From NCBI RefSeq assembly GCF_029338515.1, contig NZ_CP119988.1, positions 1,302,001-1,366,000 of the forward strand: a DNA stretch of 64,000 nt, read 5' to 3'. The notes beneath the pieces were generated by a model. It searched no databases and was not told the origin of the DNA. It saw only the letters and a program-made list of their open reading frames with translations. The translations under genes and the position numbers were made by a program. This DNA comes from Haloglomus litoreum (GTDB lineage: Archaea > Halobacteriota > Halobacteria > Halobacteriales > Haloarculaceae). Of the stretch, positions 7,777-16,548 are shown piece after piece (positions within the stretch are counted from its first letter, which is position 1; each line of letters begins with the position of its first letter).

Positions 7777-9099
7777 TCAGAGCGCATCGAGCGCCACCTC
7801 GCGTTCCGGGTAGGAGATGGAGATCTCGCCCTCGAACCCGTAGGTTCGGTATGGGTTCGGCCACGAGATCGGGACGAAGTTCATCGAGTTCCACATCACC
7901 GCCTCGCCCTTGCTGAGACCCGAGCTGTAGTTCGGGTAGATGGGGATAGAATCGGGGAGGCCAGTCAGCGAACCCGAGGGGCGGGGCGTCTCGGGCATCG
8001 TCATCCAGAGCCGTTCCTTCTCCCGCACCGTCTCCTCGAACGTCGCCAGCGAGTGCGACATGAAGACACAGGAGAGGTTCTTCTTCCGGGCCTTGCCGAA
8101 CGCCTCGGCGAAGCCCTTCACCTTCGTCTTCGTGTCGTTGGCGTCGTTCTCCGGGCGGATGGGCAGCATGTCGCCCGCCTCGTCGATGACCGCCGTCGTC
8201 GGGTGCAGCGTCACGTCCTTCTTCGCGCGGGCGTGGACGAGCCCGTGCATCCACTCGACGAGGTCCGTGTTCTCCTCGGTGTCCTCGGCCTCCCACGCCG
8301 ATGTGAACGAGGCTTCGACGAGGCGCTCACACCCCCGGAACTTCGGATCCGGGAGCACGCCGTAGATGGCGCCCGGACAGGTCTGCTCCAGCAGGTCGAC
8401 CGGGTCCGTGTACGTCAGCGTATCACGGAACACGTCCGTCGGCTCGATGGCAACCCTGGGCAGGCGGTCGTCGCGAGGGACCGCCTCAACCGTCACCTCG
8501 ACACCGGCCGGCATCGCGAGCGTCGTGAACGGAGCGAGCGGGAGAATCTCGCACTCGTCCAGCGTGAGCTGCCAGAGGACGGTCTCGTTGTTGATCTCCG
8601 TCATCCGCGCGCCGGCCAGGAAGTTCGCCGCGCTCGTCTTGCCCTTCCCCGGCTTCGAGTGGGCGTGCCAGCCGATGCCGCCGTCGTCCATCGCGTCCAG
8701 CACCTCGCGATTCTCCGGTCGCGAGAGCCACTCCATCACGCGCTGGCGGGTCTCCGGTTCGTGGTCGAACCGGCTCAGGTCGCCCCGTTCCAGTGCCCAG
8801 ATGTCCGCGTCCGAGACGTGGATGAGTGCGTTCAGATACGCCGACGGGTAGCGGTACGCCGGGTGGTTCGACGTCTCGGCGCCTTCGAGCACCTTCCAGA
8901 ACGGCTTCGCACCGAAGTGCTGGTAGATGGACTCGCCGTCGTGGTGGCGATTGCCCTGTGCGTCGAGGCCGAACGTGCCGCCGCTGTCGTGGTAGTAGGC
9001 TTGCTTCGAATCGTCGTGCGACTCGAACTCCTGGCGGACCCACTCGCGAACCTCGTCGGGACCGCCGGTACTGTCGATCTGGGTGCGTGCGTGACTCAT
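7777..9099 (-). CDS. P-loop ATPase of the HerA/VirB4-like packaging/conjugation type
   Basis: The 440-residue protein has Walker A HSKPGKGKTS near residue 150 and a Walker B-like AVIDEAGD near residue 305. A 'CVFMSHS' strand near 345 fits sensor/motif III of FtsK/HerA-class ATPases. The first 140 residues are acidic and unassigned. It has no membrane segment and should act at the inner face of the membrane. As the only ATPase in an operon of membrane proteins, it is the likely motor for assembling something or moving DNA through that membrane complex. Pleolipoviruses also carry one ATPase of this size beside their membrane proteins; the comparison is inference. Confidence 0.75.
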   Translation of the reverse strand: MSHARTQIDSTGGPDEVREWVRQEFESHDDSKQAYYHDSGGTFGLDAQGNRHHDGESIYQHFGAKPFWKVLEGAETSNHPAYRYPSAYLNALIHVSDADIWALERGDLSRFDHEPETRQRVMEWLSRPENREVLDAMDDGGIGWHAHSKPGKGKTSAANFLAGARMTEINNETVLWQLTLDECEILPLAPFTTLAMPAGVEVTVEAVPRDDRLPRVAIEPTDVFRDTLTYTDPVDLLEQTCPGAIYGVLPDPKFRGCERLVEASFTSAWEAEDTEENTDLVEWMHGLVHARAKKDVTLHPTTAVIDEAGDMLPIRPENDANDTKTKVKGFAEAFGKARKKNLSCVFMSHSLATFEETVREKERLWMTMPETPRPSGSLTGLPDSIPIYPNYSSGLSKGEAVMWNSMNFVPISWPNPYRTYGFEGEISISYPEREVALDAL

Positions 9100-9101
9100 G
9101 G

Positions 9102-9821
9102 TCAGGTAGAGAGGGGGCCGTGGCTCTCGCTCACGGTCTCGACTGTTTCCTCGGCGCCCGCCTGGAGGGTGCGGACGCCGCGGTTCATGGCCGGCAGCAG
9201 CACCGTCGCGGCGAGATTCTCACGCGCCGTGCGGGCGGGCCCATCATCGGGCGGCGCGACTAGCGGGTCGTACCCCATCGGCGTGTAGCAGCAGTACTCC
9301 AGGAACGATGCCGGCAGGTGGCCCTCGGTAGCCGGCTGGAGGTCATGCACCCACAGCCGGATGGCCTCGCGGTCGGCGAAGCCGTCGAACAGCGCCAGCA
9401 GCGCCTCGCGTTGGGCGCTGTCGGTCGCCGACAACTCGGGCCGCATCGCGATGAACTTCTGGCGCTCCGGATCCGGCGTGCCGTCCTTCTCGTCGGTCTT
9501 CTCCGAGTCCGTGTACTCGTGAACGCGGTCCCGAACCCGGTGGAACGCGGTTCGGAACGCGCGGTGGAGCACCATGTCCCCCAACTGACCGCGCCGGAAC
9601 TGCTCCACCTCGCCGTCGCCGACGAGATCCTCGAGCACGTCGGGCCGCAGTGCCACCGCCCGGAACCAGTCGTCGGGCAGGTAGCCCAGCGACCGCACGG
9701 CGACCTGCTGGAGCCACAGGAGCACGTCCTCGCGGGTATCGAAGCCCGCATGGAGATGCTCGATACACTCGCGCTGGTCGGCGGCGAGCTTCCGGAGCGC
9801 CGGGCGTCGGCTCTCAGTCAT
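9102..9821 (-). CDS. Uncharacterised acidic cytoplasmic protein of the membrane operon
   Basis: Started at ATG 9821, which overlaps the upstream stop by eight bases, the product has 239 residues. It is soluble, helical and highly charged, without cysteines or P-loop motifs except CC near the C-terminus. No family is recognised. It lies between the large anchored protein and the ATPase, two bases from the ATPase gene, so a role as adaptor between motor and membrane complex is possible but unproven. Confidence 0.65.
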   Translation of the reverse strand: MTESRRPALRKLAADQRECIEHLHAGFDTREDVLLWLQQVAVRSLGYLPDDWFRAVALRPDVLEDLVGDGEVEQFRRGQLGDMVLHRAFRTAFHRVRDRVHEYTDSEKTDEKDGTPDPERQKFIAMRPELSATDSAQREALLALFDGFADREAIRLWVHDLQPATEGHLPASFLEYCCYTPMGYDPLVAPPDDGPARTARENLAATVLLPAMNRGVRTLQAGAEETVETVSESHGPLST

Positions 9822-11592
9822 CGGCCGGCACCTCCTCGTCGCTCGTCTCCGGCTCGGTGTCCTGGAACTCCTCGTAGACGTCATGCATCTCGCCGTTGAC
9901 GCCGGCCGAGTAGCCCCGCATCAGGCTCATCGCCTGCTTGATCGGCTGGACGCTGGCCTCGCCGAGCTTCTGCTCCATCTCCTCGAAGGTCTGCGCGTCC
10001 TCGGTCCCCTGCCGCATGGCCACCATCGAGGCGTGGACGCTTTCGAGATGGACCGGCGCGAAGTCCGCCCGCGCGTGGGCGTCATGCTTCGGGCCGAACA
10101 TGCCGACCAGTAGTGCCGTCGTGAGCGCCCCGACACCGACGAGCGGGCTCAGTGCGAGGCCGGCCAGCGCCCCAACGGCAGCAGCGCCGACACATGAGAC
10201 CAGGATACGGTCGACGTTCCAGGCGCGCTCGGTGACTGGCTCGCCGGCCTCGTCGAGCACCGTCTCGCCCTCGTCGGTCGTCTGGACCGTCGAGCGCTTC
10301 CAGGCGAACGTGAAGCCCTCGGGTTCGATATCGAGAAGCTGGTCGGCGTCGGGGGCGAGGTAGATCTTCTCGTCGACGCTGCCCTCGTCGACCTCGACCA
10401 TCGCCGCCCGCTCGTCGTAATTCAGGAAGGTCGCGGGCTGGCCGACCAACCGGGCCAGGAACCGGAGCGGGCCCGTTCCGACGACCGCGTAGCCGCCGTC
10501 CGGGAGCTTGACGACGCGCTTCGTCGTCTCTCGCTCACCGATACGGCCGACGACCTCCTCGCCGCGTGGCGAGGTGGCCTCTTCGACCTTCGGCTGGACG
10601 AAGCGGACGCGCTGGACGTTCTGCTGGAACGTCTCCAGCATGATGAGCCACGCCAGCACCAGCACCCAGAGCGCGATGGCCCACGGATTCGCGACGACGA
10701 AGTTCGCGATGCCGGCGTAATCGATGAACAGCGCCAGGCCGGTGGACACCGACCAGCCGATAATCCAGGGCGTGTACCCCCACTGCGGACCGACGCCGGC
10801 GATGGCCATCGCCTTCCGGATGGACCACCCGCCCGTGATGAGCCCGACCAGGAGGAGCCACCCGAAGTCGAAGATGACCGAGCGCAGGTAGTCGCCCTGC
10901 GAGTCGATGCCCGCCGACTGGGTGGTCGCGACCGAGTGATGGCCGAAGACCCACCGCGTCTCCGGGTTGTCGGCCAGCCACATCGTCACGCGGACTGGGT
11001 CCTCGTGACGCTGCAGCGGGACCTCGATGGTCGGCCGGCCGCGCTGGTACTCCAGGGTCTGCGTGTGGGCGCTGACGTTGGCCGCGTACCGGACCGACTC
11101 CGTAGAGTTGCCCCGTTGGACGGTCTTCGTCCTGGGCTCCCAGTAGGCGATCTTCAGGTCCGCCGAGCCGGACTCGAGGGCGAACGTCCGGAGGTAGACC
11201 TCGTTCTTCTTGACCGTCTGCATCCCCTGGGCGCCGACGTACTTCCAGTTCGAGTTGTCGGGGGCGCCGCCGCTCCCGGCCGGCCACGCAATCAGCCACC
11301 AGAACCGCTCGTCGGCGAGCCGGAGGCTCTGGGCATCCGCGGCGACCGGCTGGCCGCCACGGGACAGCTCCTCGATGGTGGGACCGTCGGACTCAGATTG
11401 GCCCCCGCCCCGGTTCGTCTCGGGCGTCGGCGTCGCCGTCGACGCTGGACTCGCGGTTGGGGTCGAGGTCGCTGGCGTCGCGGTCGGCGTCGACGTGTTC
11501 CGGTCCTCCTGCGGGGCGGCGACGGCGACCGCCGGCGCGACCGACGCGATGAGTGCGAGTGCGGCCAGCGCCGCAGCGACGCGGGCTCGCAC
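9814..11592 (-). CDS. Large secreted/anchored membrane protein with Thr/Pro stalk
   Basis: GTG 11592, two bases after the upstream stop, gives 592 residues. A signal peptide (about residues 1-26) is followed by a Thr/Pro/Ser-rich stretch to about 60. A globular extracellular part to about 235 is rich in Trp and Tyr. Two or three membrane helices lie at about 240-320, an intracellular beta-rich domain at about 330-435, another hydrophobic hairpin at about 455-495, and then an acidic helical tail. The family is unknown. The topology, with a sizeable domain on each side of the membrane, suits a scaffold joining the exterior to the cytoplasmic ATPase; this is inference. Confidence 0.7.
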   Translation of the reverse strand: MRARVAAALAALALIASVAPAVAVAAPQEDRNTSTPTATPATSTPTASPASTATPTPETNRGGGQSESDGPTIEELSRGGQPVAADAQSLRLADERFWWLIAWPAGSGGAPDNSNWKYVGAQGMQTVKKNEVYLRTFALESGSADLKIAYWEPRTKTVQRGNSTESVRYAANVSAHTQTLEYQRGRPTIEVPLQRHEDPVRVTMWLADNPETRWVFGHHSVATTQSAGIDSQGDYLRSVIFDFGWLLLVGLITGGWSIRKAMAIAGVGPQWGYTPWIIGWSVSTGLALFIDYAGIANFVVANPWAIALWVLVLAWLIMLETFQQNVQRVRFVQPKVEEATSPRGEEVVGRIGERETTKRVVKLPDGGYAVVGTGPLRFLARLVGQPATFLNYDERAAMVEVDEGSVDEKIYLAPDADQLLDIEPEGFTFAWKRSTVQTTDEGETVLDEAGEPVTERAWNVDRILVSCVGAAAVGALAGLALSPLVGVGALTTALLVGMFGPKHDAHARADFAPVHLESVHASMVAMRQGTEDAQTFEEMEQKLGEASVQPIKQAMSLMRGYSAGVNGEMHDVYEEFQDTEPETSDEEVPADD

Positions 11593-11594
11593 GG

Positions 11595-11738
11595 TCAGTA
11601 GGCCCCCGTGATGGCCGCCATGAGGCCCGACACCAGCGACTCGACGGCCTCTGGTGCCACGACGACCGCCGTCAGTACCGCGCCGACGATGGTCAGCAGC
11701 ACCGCCGCTCGCGTGTCGATCTGGATAAACGTCGCCAT
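11595..11738 (-). CDS. 47-residue single-pass membrane peptide
   Basis: ATG 11738 abuts the upstream stop in a TGATG arrangement and the frame ends two bases before the next GTG start. The translation (MATFIQIDTRAAVLLTIVGA...) is a short cytoplasmic end, one long hydrophobic helix with two Pro/Glu breaks and a short tail. It is far shorter than the open frame around it, whose upstream part is an Arg-rich shadow. It could be a pilin-like or holin-size subunit. Confidence 0.65.
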   Translation of the reverse strand: MATFIQIDTRAAVLLTIVGAVLTAVVVAPEAVESLVSGLMAAITGAY

Positions 11739-12304
11739 CAGTCGCCAGCACCCCCGTTGGGCGGGCTTGGCTGCGTGCCGTCGATACTGGATGGCGGGTC
11801 GGCTGCCGCCGACCGTGTCACCGAGACCTCCCGTACCGCGGGGTCGGCCTCCTCTGGCCACGTCCACGGCTCGGGGGCTGAGCGACCGTACCGCTGCGCT
11901 GCTGGTGTCGCCTCGGCCGCTGAGGGCTGGCCGAGGATGGACATGATCCACTGGCCGTCTCGTGTCGGGCCCCGCCAGCGGTCCGTTGCGCGTCGGCAGC
12001 GCCGGCACTCGTGGACGTGCGCCGGCGTCCCTTTGCACAGCGTCGTGTCGATCATGAGGCCGAAGCCGACGAGCCCGCCGACGGCGAGGGCGAGTCCGGC
12101 GACCGGTGAGTTGCCGCGGACGCCCAGCGCACCGGCGTAGATGGTCACTGCTGCCAGGAGGAGGTACGTCGCGACCGGAGCGAGGTGTCCGGTCTCGCGG
12201 AGCGCCTCGATAGCGCCCCACGACCGGTCCCAGTCCCGCTCACGAAGCTCCTGTTCGAACGCCGCCGGCACGGCCAGACCAGCGTACTGCGTGCCGTGCG
12301 TCAC
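11738..12304 (-). CDS. Two-pass membrane protein with Cys-rich segment
   Basis: GTG 12304 overlaps the preceding stop by four bases (GTGA). The product has 188 residues with two hydrophobic segments at about 43-60 and 65-85. These are followed by C...HECRRCRR, a potential metal site, and then a Pro/Ala/Glu-rich tail. It is probably a structural membrane subunit of the operon. No family is recognised. Confidence 0.65.
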   Translation of the reverse strand: MTHGTQYAGLAVPAAFEQELRERDWDRSWGAIEALRETGHLAPVATYLLLAAVTIYAGALGVRGNSPVAGLALAVGGLVGFGLMIDTTLCKGTPAHVHECRRCRRATDRWRGPTRDGQWIMSILGQPSAAEATPAAQRYGRSAPEPWTWPEEADPAVREVSVTRSAAADPPSSIDGTQPSPPNGGAGD

Positions 12305-12615
12305 GACTCACGCACCTCCACGATGCCGATGGCCGCAACCAGCGCCAGCGGGATGAGTGCCAGCGCCGGTTGGTCCATGATCTCCGGCGAGAGGGACAGT
12401 ATCCATCCGCCGGCGACGAACGCCGCCGCGGCCACGCCCGTCACGAGGAAGGAGACGTAGCCCTGGCGGCCACCGTACGAGAGCGCGATGCTGGGGTCCT
12501 CGTCCCTCCCGGCGACCGCCCGCCGGTAGGTGTACAGGAGCAGCACTCCCGTTGTGACGAGTGCGATGCCGTACCGCGCGCCATCGACCACGGCTGGGAG
12601 CTGGTCAAGAGGCAT
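12301..12615 (-). CDS. Three-pass small membrane protein
   Basis: The product has 104 residues with hydrophobic segments at about 13-30, 53-73 and 83-98, and a short charged loop (RRAVAGRDEDP) after the first. Both ends overlap neighbouring genes by 4-11 bases, which marks it as an operon member. The family is not recognised. Confidence 0.7.
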   Translation of the reverse strand: MPLDQLPAVVDGARYGIALVTTGVLLLYTYRRAVAGRDEDPSIALSYGGRQGYVSFLVTGVAAAAFVAGGWILSLSPEIMDQPALALIPLALVAAIGIVEVRES

Positions 12616-13024
12616 CGCCGTACACCTCCGAGAGCAGGAAGGTCCCGGCGACCGCCATCAGCGCAATGCCGACGTACTGGTCGACGGTCAGCCGGATGGT
12701 CCCCGAGAGCACGCCGGCCCCGAGCCCGATGCCGGCGAGATTCGAGACGATGAACGGATGGCTACCGATGAACTGGGTGAGCATCGCGACGATGTCGACG
12801 CCCTGGATGATGGCGATGCCACCAGCCGTGATGACGCCGCCAGCGATCATCCCGAGCCACCGAGCGGTTCGGTTGGTTGCCCACTCGAACCGGTCGTCCG
12901 TTGACTCGGGGGCGTTCAGGTACGCCGCGATGTACCGGGCTGCCAGCACCAGGATGGCGCCGCCAAAGATGACGATCAGCAGCGTCACCGCGTCCGTCAC
13001 CTGAATGCCGAAGAGTTCGGCCAT
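12605..13024 (-). CDS. Multi-pass small membrane protein
   Basis: The start is placed at ATG 13024 (MAELFGIQVTDAVTLLIV), giving 139 residues; the longer frame adds an implausible basic leader. There are three to four hydrophobic segments with a charged loop (NAPESTDDRFEWATNRTAR) after the first. The helices are rich in Gly, Ala and Ile, as in its neighbours. No known family is recognised. Confidence 0.7.
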   Translation of the reverse strand: MAELFGIQVTDAVTLLIVIFGGAILVLAARYIAAYLNAPESTDDRFEWATNRTARWLGMIAGGVITAGGIAIIQGVDIVAMLTQFIGSHPFIVSNLAGIGLGAGVLSGTIRLTVDQYVGIALMAVAGTFLLSEVYGDAS

Positions 13025-13097
13025 CAGGTGCCACCTCCGTTGGTTCGGCCGCGCAGAACGGCCGGCGATGCCTCCGGTCGTGAAGTTGTGATGTGTC

Positions 13098-13394
13098 TCA
13101 TCGGTCGTTGAGCCAGGTTTCCGCACGGTCCTTGAGCCGATCCAGCTGCACTGCGACGAAGATGATAGCCGCGCCGAGCAGCGCGGGGCCACCGTACTGG
13201 CCCAGCCCGACTCGCGGGAAGATCTCGCCCGCGCTCACCGCGATGGCCGGGAACCAGTACCCGGACGTAGCCGAGATGAGCGTCCAGACCGGCTCGAACC
13301 AGCCGAAGCTTAGCCCACCCAGCAGGCTCACGAACGCCGAGAGCTGCGTGATAGGGTGGAAGACGGCCTCTTTCGCTTGTTGTGGAACTGTCAT
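13098..13394 (-). CDS. Small membrane protein, 98 residues
   Basis: MTVPQQAKEAVFHPITQ is followed by two or three hydrophobic segments and an amphipathic charged C-terminus (VQLDRLKDRAETWLNDR). The start overlaps the upstream stop by four bases. It is a structural operon member of unknown family. Confidence 0.7.
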   Translation of the reverse strand: MTVPQQAKEAVFHPITQLSAFVSLLGGLSFGWFEPVWTLISATSGYWFPAIAVSAGEIFPRVGLGQYGGPALLGAAIIFVAVQLDRLKDRAETWLNDR

Positions 13395-13864
13395 CGTCCG
13401 AGAAGTGCCATGATGCTGCTGCCGCCCGGGACCAGCGCCAGCCCGGCCACGGTGACTCGATACAGGACGAACAGCGTCACGCCCGCCGCCGCCATCGCGA
13501 CCAGTGGTCCGGCCGGGCCCGCGCTCTCGACCACGGCGACCAGTGACTGTTGGAGCCCGCGCAGCGCGCCGAGGAGGTCGAACCCGACGAACGCGAACGC
13601 GACCACGAGTTGGCGCTGCACCCAGGCCAGCCCGCCGACCAACAGATCGAACGGGAACAGCACCGCGCCGATGAGGAACTCGAAGAACCCGAAGAGCACG
13701 GACACGACGAAGCCCGAAACCACCGAGATGACCAGCGCCGCCGGATTGCTCGCGAAGCGCCGCAGGAAGCGGGCGGTGCCGCTGCTGAACTGCTTCGCGA
13801 CTTCCGTCGAGGTCCCGAGGCCGGGGCCGATGGGAATCAGCGTGATACCGTCGTCGTCAGGCAC
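13391..13864 (-). CDS. Multi-pass membrane protein, 157 residues
   Basis: An acidic start (MPDDDGITLIP) and a basic amphipathic stretch near 30-38 (ARFLRRFA) precede three to four hydrophobic segments between 43 and 150. The gene overlaps both neighbours (eight and four bases). The helix-loop pattern resembles the next two proteins (116 and 153 residues), so the three may be distant paralogues; this rests on visual similarity only. Confidence 0.7.
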   Translation of the reverse strand: MPDDDGITLIPIGPGLGTSTEVAKQFSSGTARFLRRFASNPAALVISVVSGFVVSVLFGFFEFLIGAVLFPFDLLVGGLAWVQRQLVVAFAFVGFDLLGALRGLQQSLVAVVESAGPAGPLVAMAAAGVTLFVLYRVTVAGLALVPGGSSIMALLGR

Positions 13865-14207
13865 GACTGATCACCCAGCGGAAAACGAACACGGCCGTCA
13901 GTCCGATGCCGATGGCTACGACGAGGCTGGCCGGGCCGGCCTCGAGGACGAACATCCAGGCTGCCAGGAAGCCCTCCTGGACCAGGACGCCAGGCAGCCC
14001 GACGAGCAGGCTGACGACGCTCGCGAGGAAGTTGCCGAAGCCGGCCAGTAACGCGAGCGGGACATCGAAGATACCCAGCACCAGGCTGGCCACGCCAGTC
14101 AGGAAGGCCCCGAACGTGGCGCCGATGCCGACCTGTGCGATGCGGCCGAAATCGGGCGTCTGGAAGCCGTTCGGGCCCACACTGAGGAAGTCGCTGACCC
14201 TAACCAC
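13857..14207 (-). CDS. Multi-pass membrane protein, about 116 residues
   Basis: GTG 14207 is chosen because GGGGGTGG lies seven to eight bases upstream; a TTG at 14213 in the same frame is the alternative. Three long hydrophobic stretches rich in Gly, Val and Leu cover most of the protein. It overlaps the next gene by eight bases. No family is recognised. Confidence 0.65.
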   Translation of the reverse strand: MVRVSDFLSVGPNGFQTPDFGRIAQVGIGATFGAFLTGVASLVLGIFDVPLALLAGFGNFLASVVSLLVGLPGVLVQEGFLAAWMFVLEAGPASLVVAIGIGLTAVFVFRWVISRA

Positions 14208-14273
14208 GACCAACCACCCCCGGTTCGCGGGCCGTCATCATCCGGTCGGCACGAGCGGTGGTCGAACGCATCG

Positions 14274-14735
14274 TCACTCCTCCTGTGCCTCCTCGGCGTC
14301 CTCCGCGCCGGGTGTGGGGATATCCAGGCCGCTCCCCACCAGCGGGAAGAAGTTCGTCGTCTCTTCCTCGCTCACGAACGCGATGATGACGTAGCCGCTC
14401 AGCGCGACGATGCCGAACGCGATGGGCAGTGAGAGCGGACTCGCGAACAGGCCGCCGGGGCCGATCGAACGGGCGCTCCCGATGGCCCCGAAGTCGATGA
14501 CGATGCCGAACGATGCCAGGAAGGACTCGGTCAGGCCCGCGGCGCCACTGGCGAACGCCGCCATCGGCTTGATGAAGACGTCCGCGAGCGTGAGAATGCC
14601 CGACGCCAGCGCGCCGCCGATGGCCAGCAGGATGGCGCTTAGGCCCTGGAAGATGACGCCGCCGATGCTTCCGGCGTTCTTCGCCCGGTCGAACAGCCGC
14701 CGGACCCGTGGCCCGCCTGCGCCGGACGCCGACAT
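14274..14735 (-). CDS. Three-pass membrane protein with acidic tail
   Basis: The 153-residue product has a basic N-terminus (PRVRRLFDRAKNAG) and three hydrophobic regions at about 24-52, 60-85 and 100-122. The tail is strongly acidic (EDAEEAQEE). By charge the N-terminus should be inside. It follows the large secreted protein gene by two bases. Confidence 0.7.
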   Translation of the reverse strand: MSASGAGGPRVRRLFDRAKNAGSIGGVIFQGLSAILLAIGGALASGILTLADVFIKPMAAFASGAAGLTESFLASFGIVIDFGAIGSARSIGPGGLFASPLSLPIAFGIVALSGYVIIAFVSEEETTNFFPLVGSGLDIPTPGAEDAEEAQEE

Positions 14736-14737
14736 CG

Positions 14738-16303
14738 TCAGCTCCCGCCTCCGAAGATCTTCCCGAGGCCGAGCGCGGTGATGGCCGCGCCGATGAGGCC
14801 GGTGATCTTCCCGAGCGTCGTGCTCAGGAACCCGCCGGACTTCCCTGTCGGGCCGCCGGCGACGGTGCCGCCCTCCTGGAACACCGCGTCAGCCTCGGAG
14901 CTCGTGTAGACGATCTCCATCCCGACCGCGGCGTCGTGGTCGCTGGACGCCGAGATGTCCGTCGCGAGTTCGACGCGATCACCGATGGCACCGTTGAACT
15001 GGCTGGTGGCGCCGGTCGTCGATGCCTCGGAGTAGTTGCCGGCGTAGCCGGTGGCGTAGTCGACGCTGATGTACTGGCTGCCAGGCTGGCGCTGCTCGGC
15101 CACGAGGTCGAGCGTGCCGTGGGTCACGTCGACCGGTGCCGGGATGTCCCAGACCGCGAGCGGCTGGCCCTCCAGCCGGTCGGAGTAGCTGGCGTAGTCC
15201 TCGGCGTCGGTCATGGTGACGTTCGAGCCGTCAGCCATCGAGAGCGGGTAGTTGACCGTCGCGTCACCCGCCCCGACGACGAGGTCGTGGACGTGGGCGT
15301 CGCCCCAGTGGTCCGCGAGCCCGTCGAGTGAGCGGAAGCGGACGGTGCCGCCGTCGACGTTCGTTCGGGTCTCGGTCTCGTAGCGGTCGTCCGAGTCGGC
15401 CTGATACGCGACCGTGCCGAAGGCCATCGTCTCCTTCGCGGAGACATCCATCCCGGTCAGGGCGAGGTCAGCGTCGGCGTCGGTGACGTTGAGTCGGACC
15501 GTGTCGATCTCCGACAGCGTCCCGTCGCCCGTGCCCTGGACCCCGTTGGCTGAGACCAGCGTGTCCACACGCGTGCTCGCGTAGAAGGCGCCGGTCTCGT
15601 TCGCGAAGGTCTCCTCATCCGCGTCGGCCGCGCTCTCGGCGATGGTCGCATACGCGTAGTCACCGTCCGTGTCGACGATCTCGACGCGGACGGTCGCGCC
15701 GCTGTCGAGCGTGTTCAGCTCGCCCGCCATCGTGACGACGCGCTTGCGGGCGTCGTCGAGCGAGACGTTGTCGCTGTAGCTGAAGAGCACCGTGTCGCCG
15801 GCGGTCATGCTGCCGTCGGTCGCCAGCTGCGTCGGCGCCGCGCGGACGTTGGGCGCGCTGCCCCACTCCGAGACGCTGCCCTTGGCCGACGCCGAGCCGC
15901 TGACCGACCAATCGCCCTCCTCGGCGACGAACGACTGGCCCTCGACGTTGGCCTCGTCGTCGGTGACGGGGCCGTAGAGGTCCGGGTCGTCGATGTACGC
16001 CGGCGACACCTCGATGGGCGCGTCGGCGTCCGAGGTGTTCACCTCGGCCGGGAGGTCGGTGTTGCTGCCGTCATCAGCTTCGTAGGCGAGCGGGTCGGTG
16101 CCGTGCTCGCCCATGCGATGCTCGGCGATGGTCACGTCGGTCTCTTCCACCCAGACGCGCGGGCTCTCGTCGCTGGTCGTATCGATGGGTGGGGCACCGT
16201 TCTCGCGTTCGTCGTGGTCGGCCATCGCGACCGGCGCGACCATCGCGGTCGCGAGGAGGATGGCGATCAGCGCGATGAAGCCCTGCTGGACGAGCCGTCT
16301 CAT
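14738..16303 (-). CDS. Secreted, C-terminally anchored surface protein (spike-like)
   Basis: The 521-residue protein has a signal peptide (MRRLVQQGFIALIAILLATA, cleavage near MADHD). A large acidic beta-rich ectodomain with many Asn/Thr/Ser positions follows, and then a C-terminal hydrophobic segment (about 490-515) flanked by GGF and GGGS. This size and topology match the spike proteins of pleolipoviruses and other archaeal surface spikes, but no sequence signature was recognised, so the match is architectural only. It is the second gene of the operon, overlapping the first by four bases. It would be the main surface-exposed component of whatever the operon builds. Confidence 0.7.
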   Translation of the reverse strand: MRRLVQQGFIALIAILLATAMVAPVAMADHDERENGAPPIDTTSDESPRVWVEETDVTIAEHRMGEHGTDPLAYEADDGSNTDLPAEVNTSDADAPIEVSPAYIDDPDLYGPVTDDEANVEGQSFVAEEGDWSVSGSASAKGSVSEWGSAPNVRAAPTQLATDGSMTAGDTVLFSYSDNVSLDDARKRVVTMAGELNTLDSGATVRVEIVDTDGDYAYATIAESAADADEETFANETGAFYASTRVDTLVSANGVQGTGDGTLSEIDTVRLNVTDADADLALTGMDVSAKETMAFGTVAYQADSDDRYETETRTNVDGGTVRFRSLDGLADHWGDAHVHDLVVGAGDATVNYPLSMADGSNVTMTDAEDYASYSDRLEGQPLAVWDIPAPVDVTHGTLDLVAEQRQPGSQYISVDYATGYAGNYSEASTTGATSQFNGAIGDRVELATDISASSDHDAAVGMEIVYTSSEADAVFQEGGTVAGGPTGKSGGFLSTTLGKITGLIGAAITALGLGKIFGGGS

Positions 16304-16485
16304 CGGCGCTCCTCCACGTCGAACACCGCCTCGATGAGCTCGGGGTCGACCGACGCGAGGTCGCCGACCTCAAGCGTCGAGGCGATGTCGGCCTGCGCTG
16401 TCATGGAATCAGTACTACTGGGTCGTGCCTCCCCGGAAAAGGAGGTCGACGGGGGCTCTCGCCGTCCGTCTGGGGTTGCGCTCAT
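16300..16485 (-). CDS. Small acidic protein at operon head
   Basis: ATG 16485 (MSATPDGRREPP) gives 61 residues, ending with an acidic helical segment (LASVDPELIEAVFDVEERR). Its stop overlaps the start of the surface-protein gene by four bases (ATGA), the strongest sign that it is real. No motif is recognised. As the first gene of the operon, it may be regulatory. Confidence 0.55.
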   Translation of the reverse strand: MSATPDGRREPPSTSFSGEARPSSTDSMTAQADIASTLEVGDLASVDPELIEAVFDVEERR

Positions 16486-16540
16486 GGATTGCGCTCCGCC
16501 CACGGCCCAGGGCCGCGGGCTTCCAGCAATCCAGTGGTGG

Positions 16541-16548
16541 AAAATATG
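16541..16548 (-). promoter_or_regulatory. Possible TATA box of the membrane operon
   Basis: On the minus strand CATATTTT lies 56-63 bases before the ATG of the first operon gene, in the only AT-rich stretch between the two divergent genes. The spacing allows a short leader. The call rests on position and composition only. Confidence 0.35.

Noticed and set aside
7720-9288. 522-codon plus-strand frame
   Set aside because: Antisense shadow of the ATPase gene, which has Walker motifs and acidic composition.
11738-12221. Upstream 161 codons of the 208-codon frame ending at 11595
   Set aside because: They overlap the two-pass membrane gene in another frame and are Arg-rich; only the last 47 codons look real.
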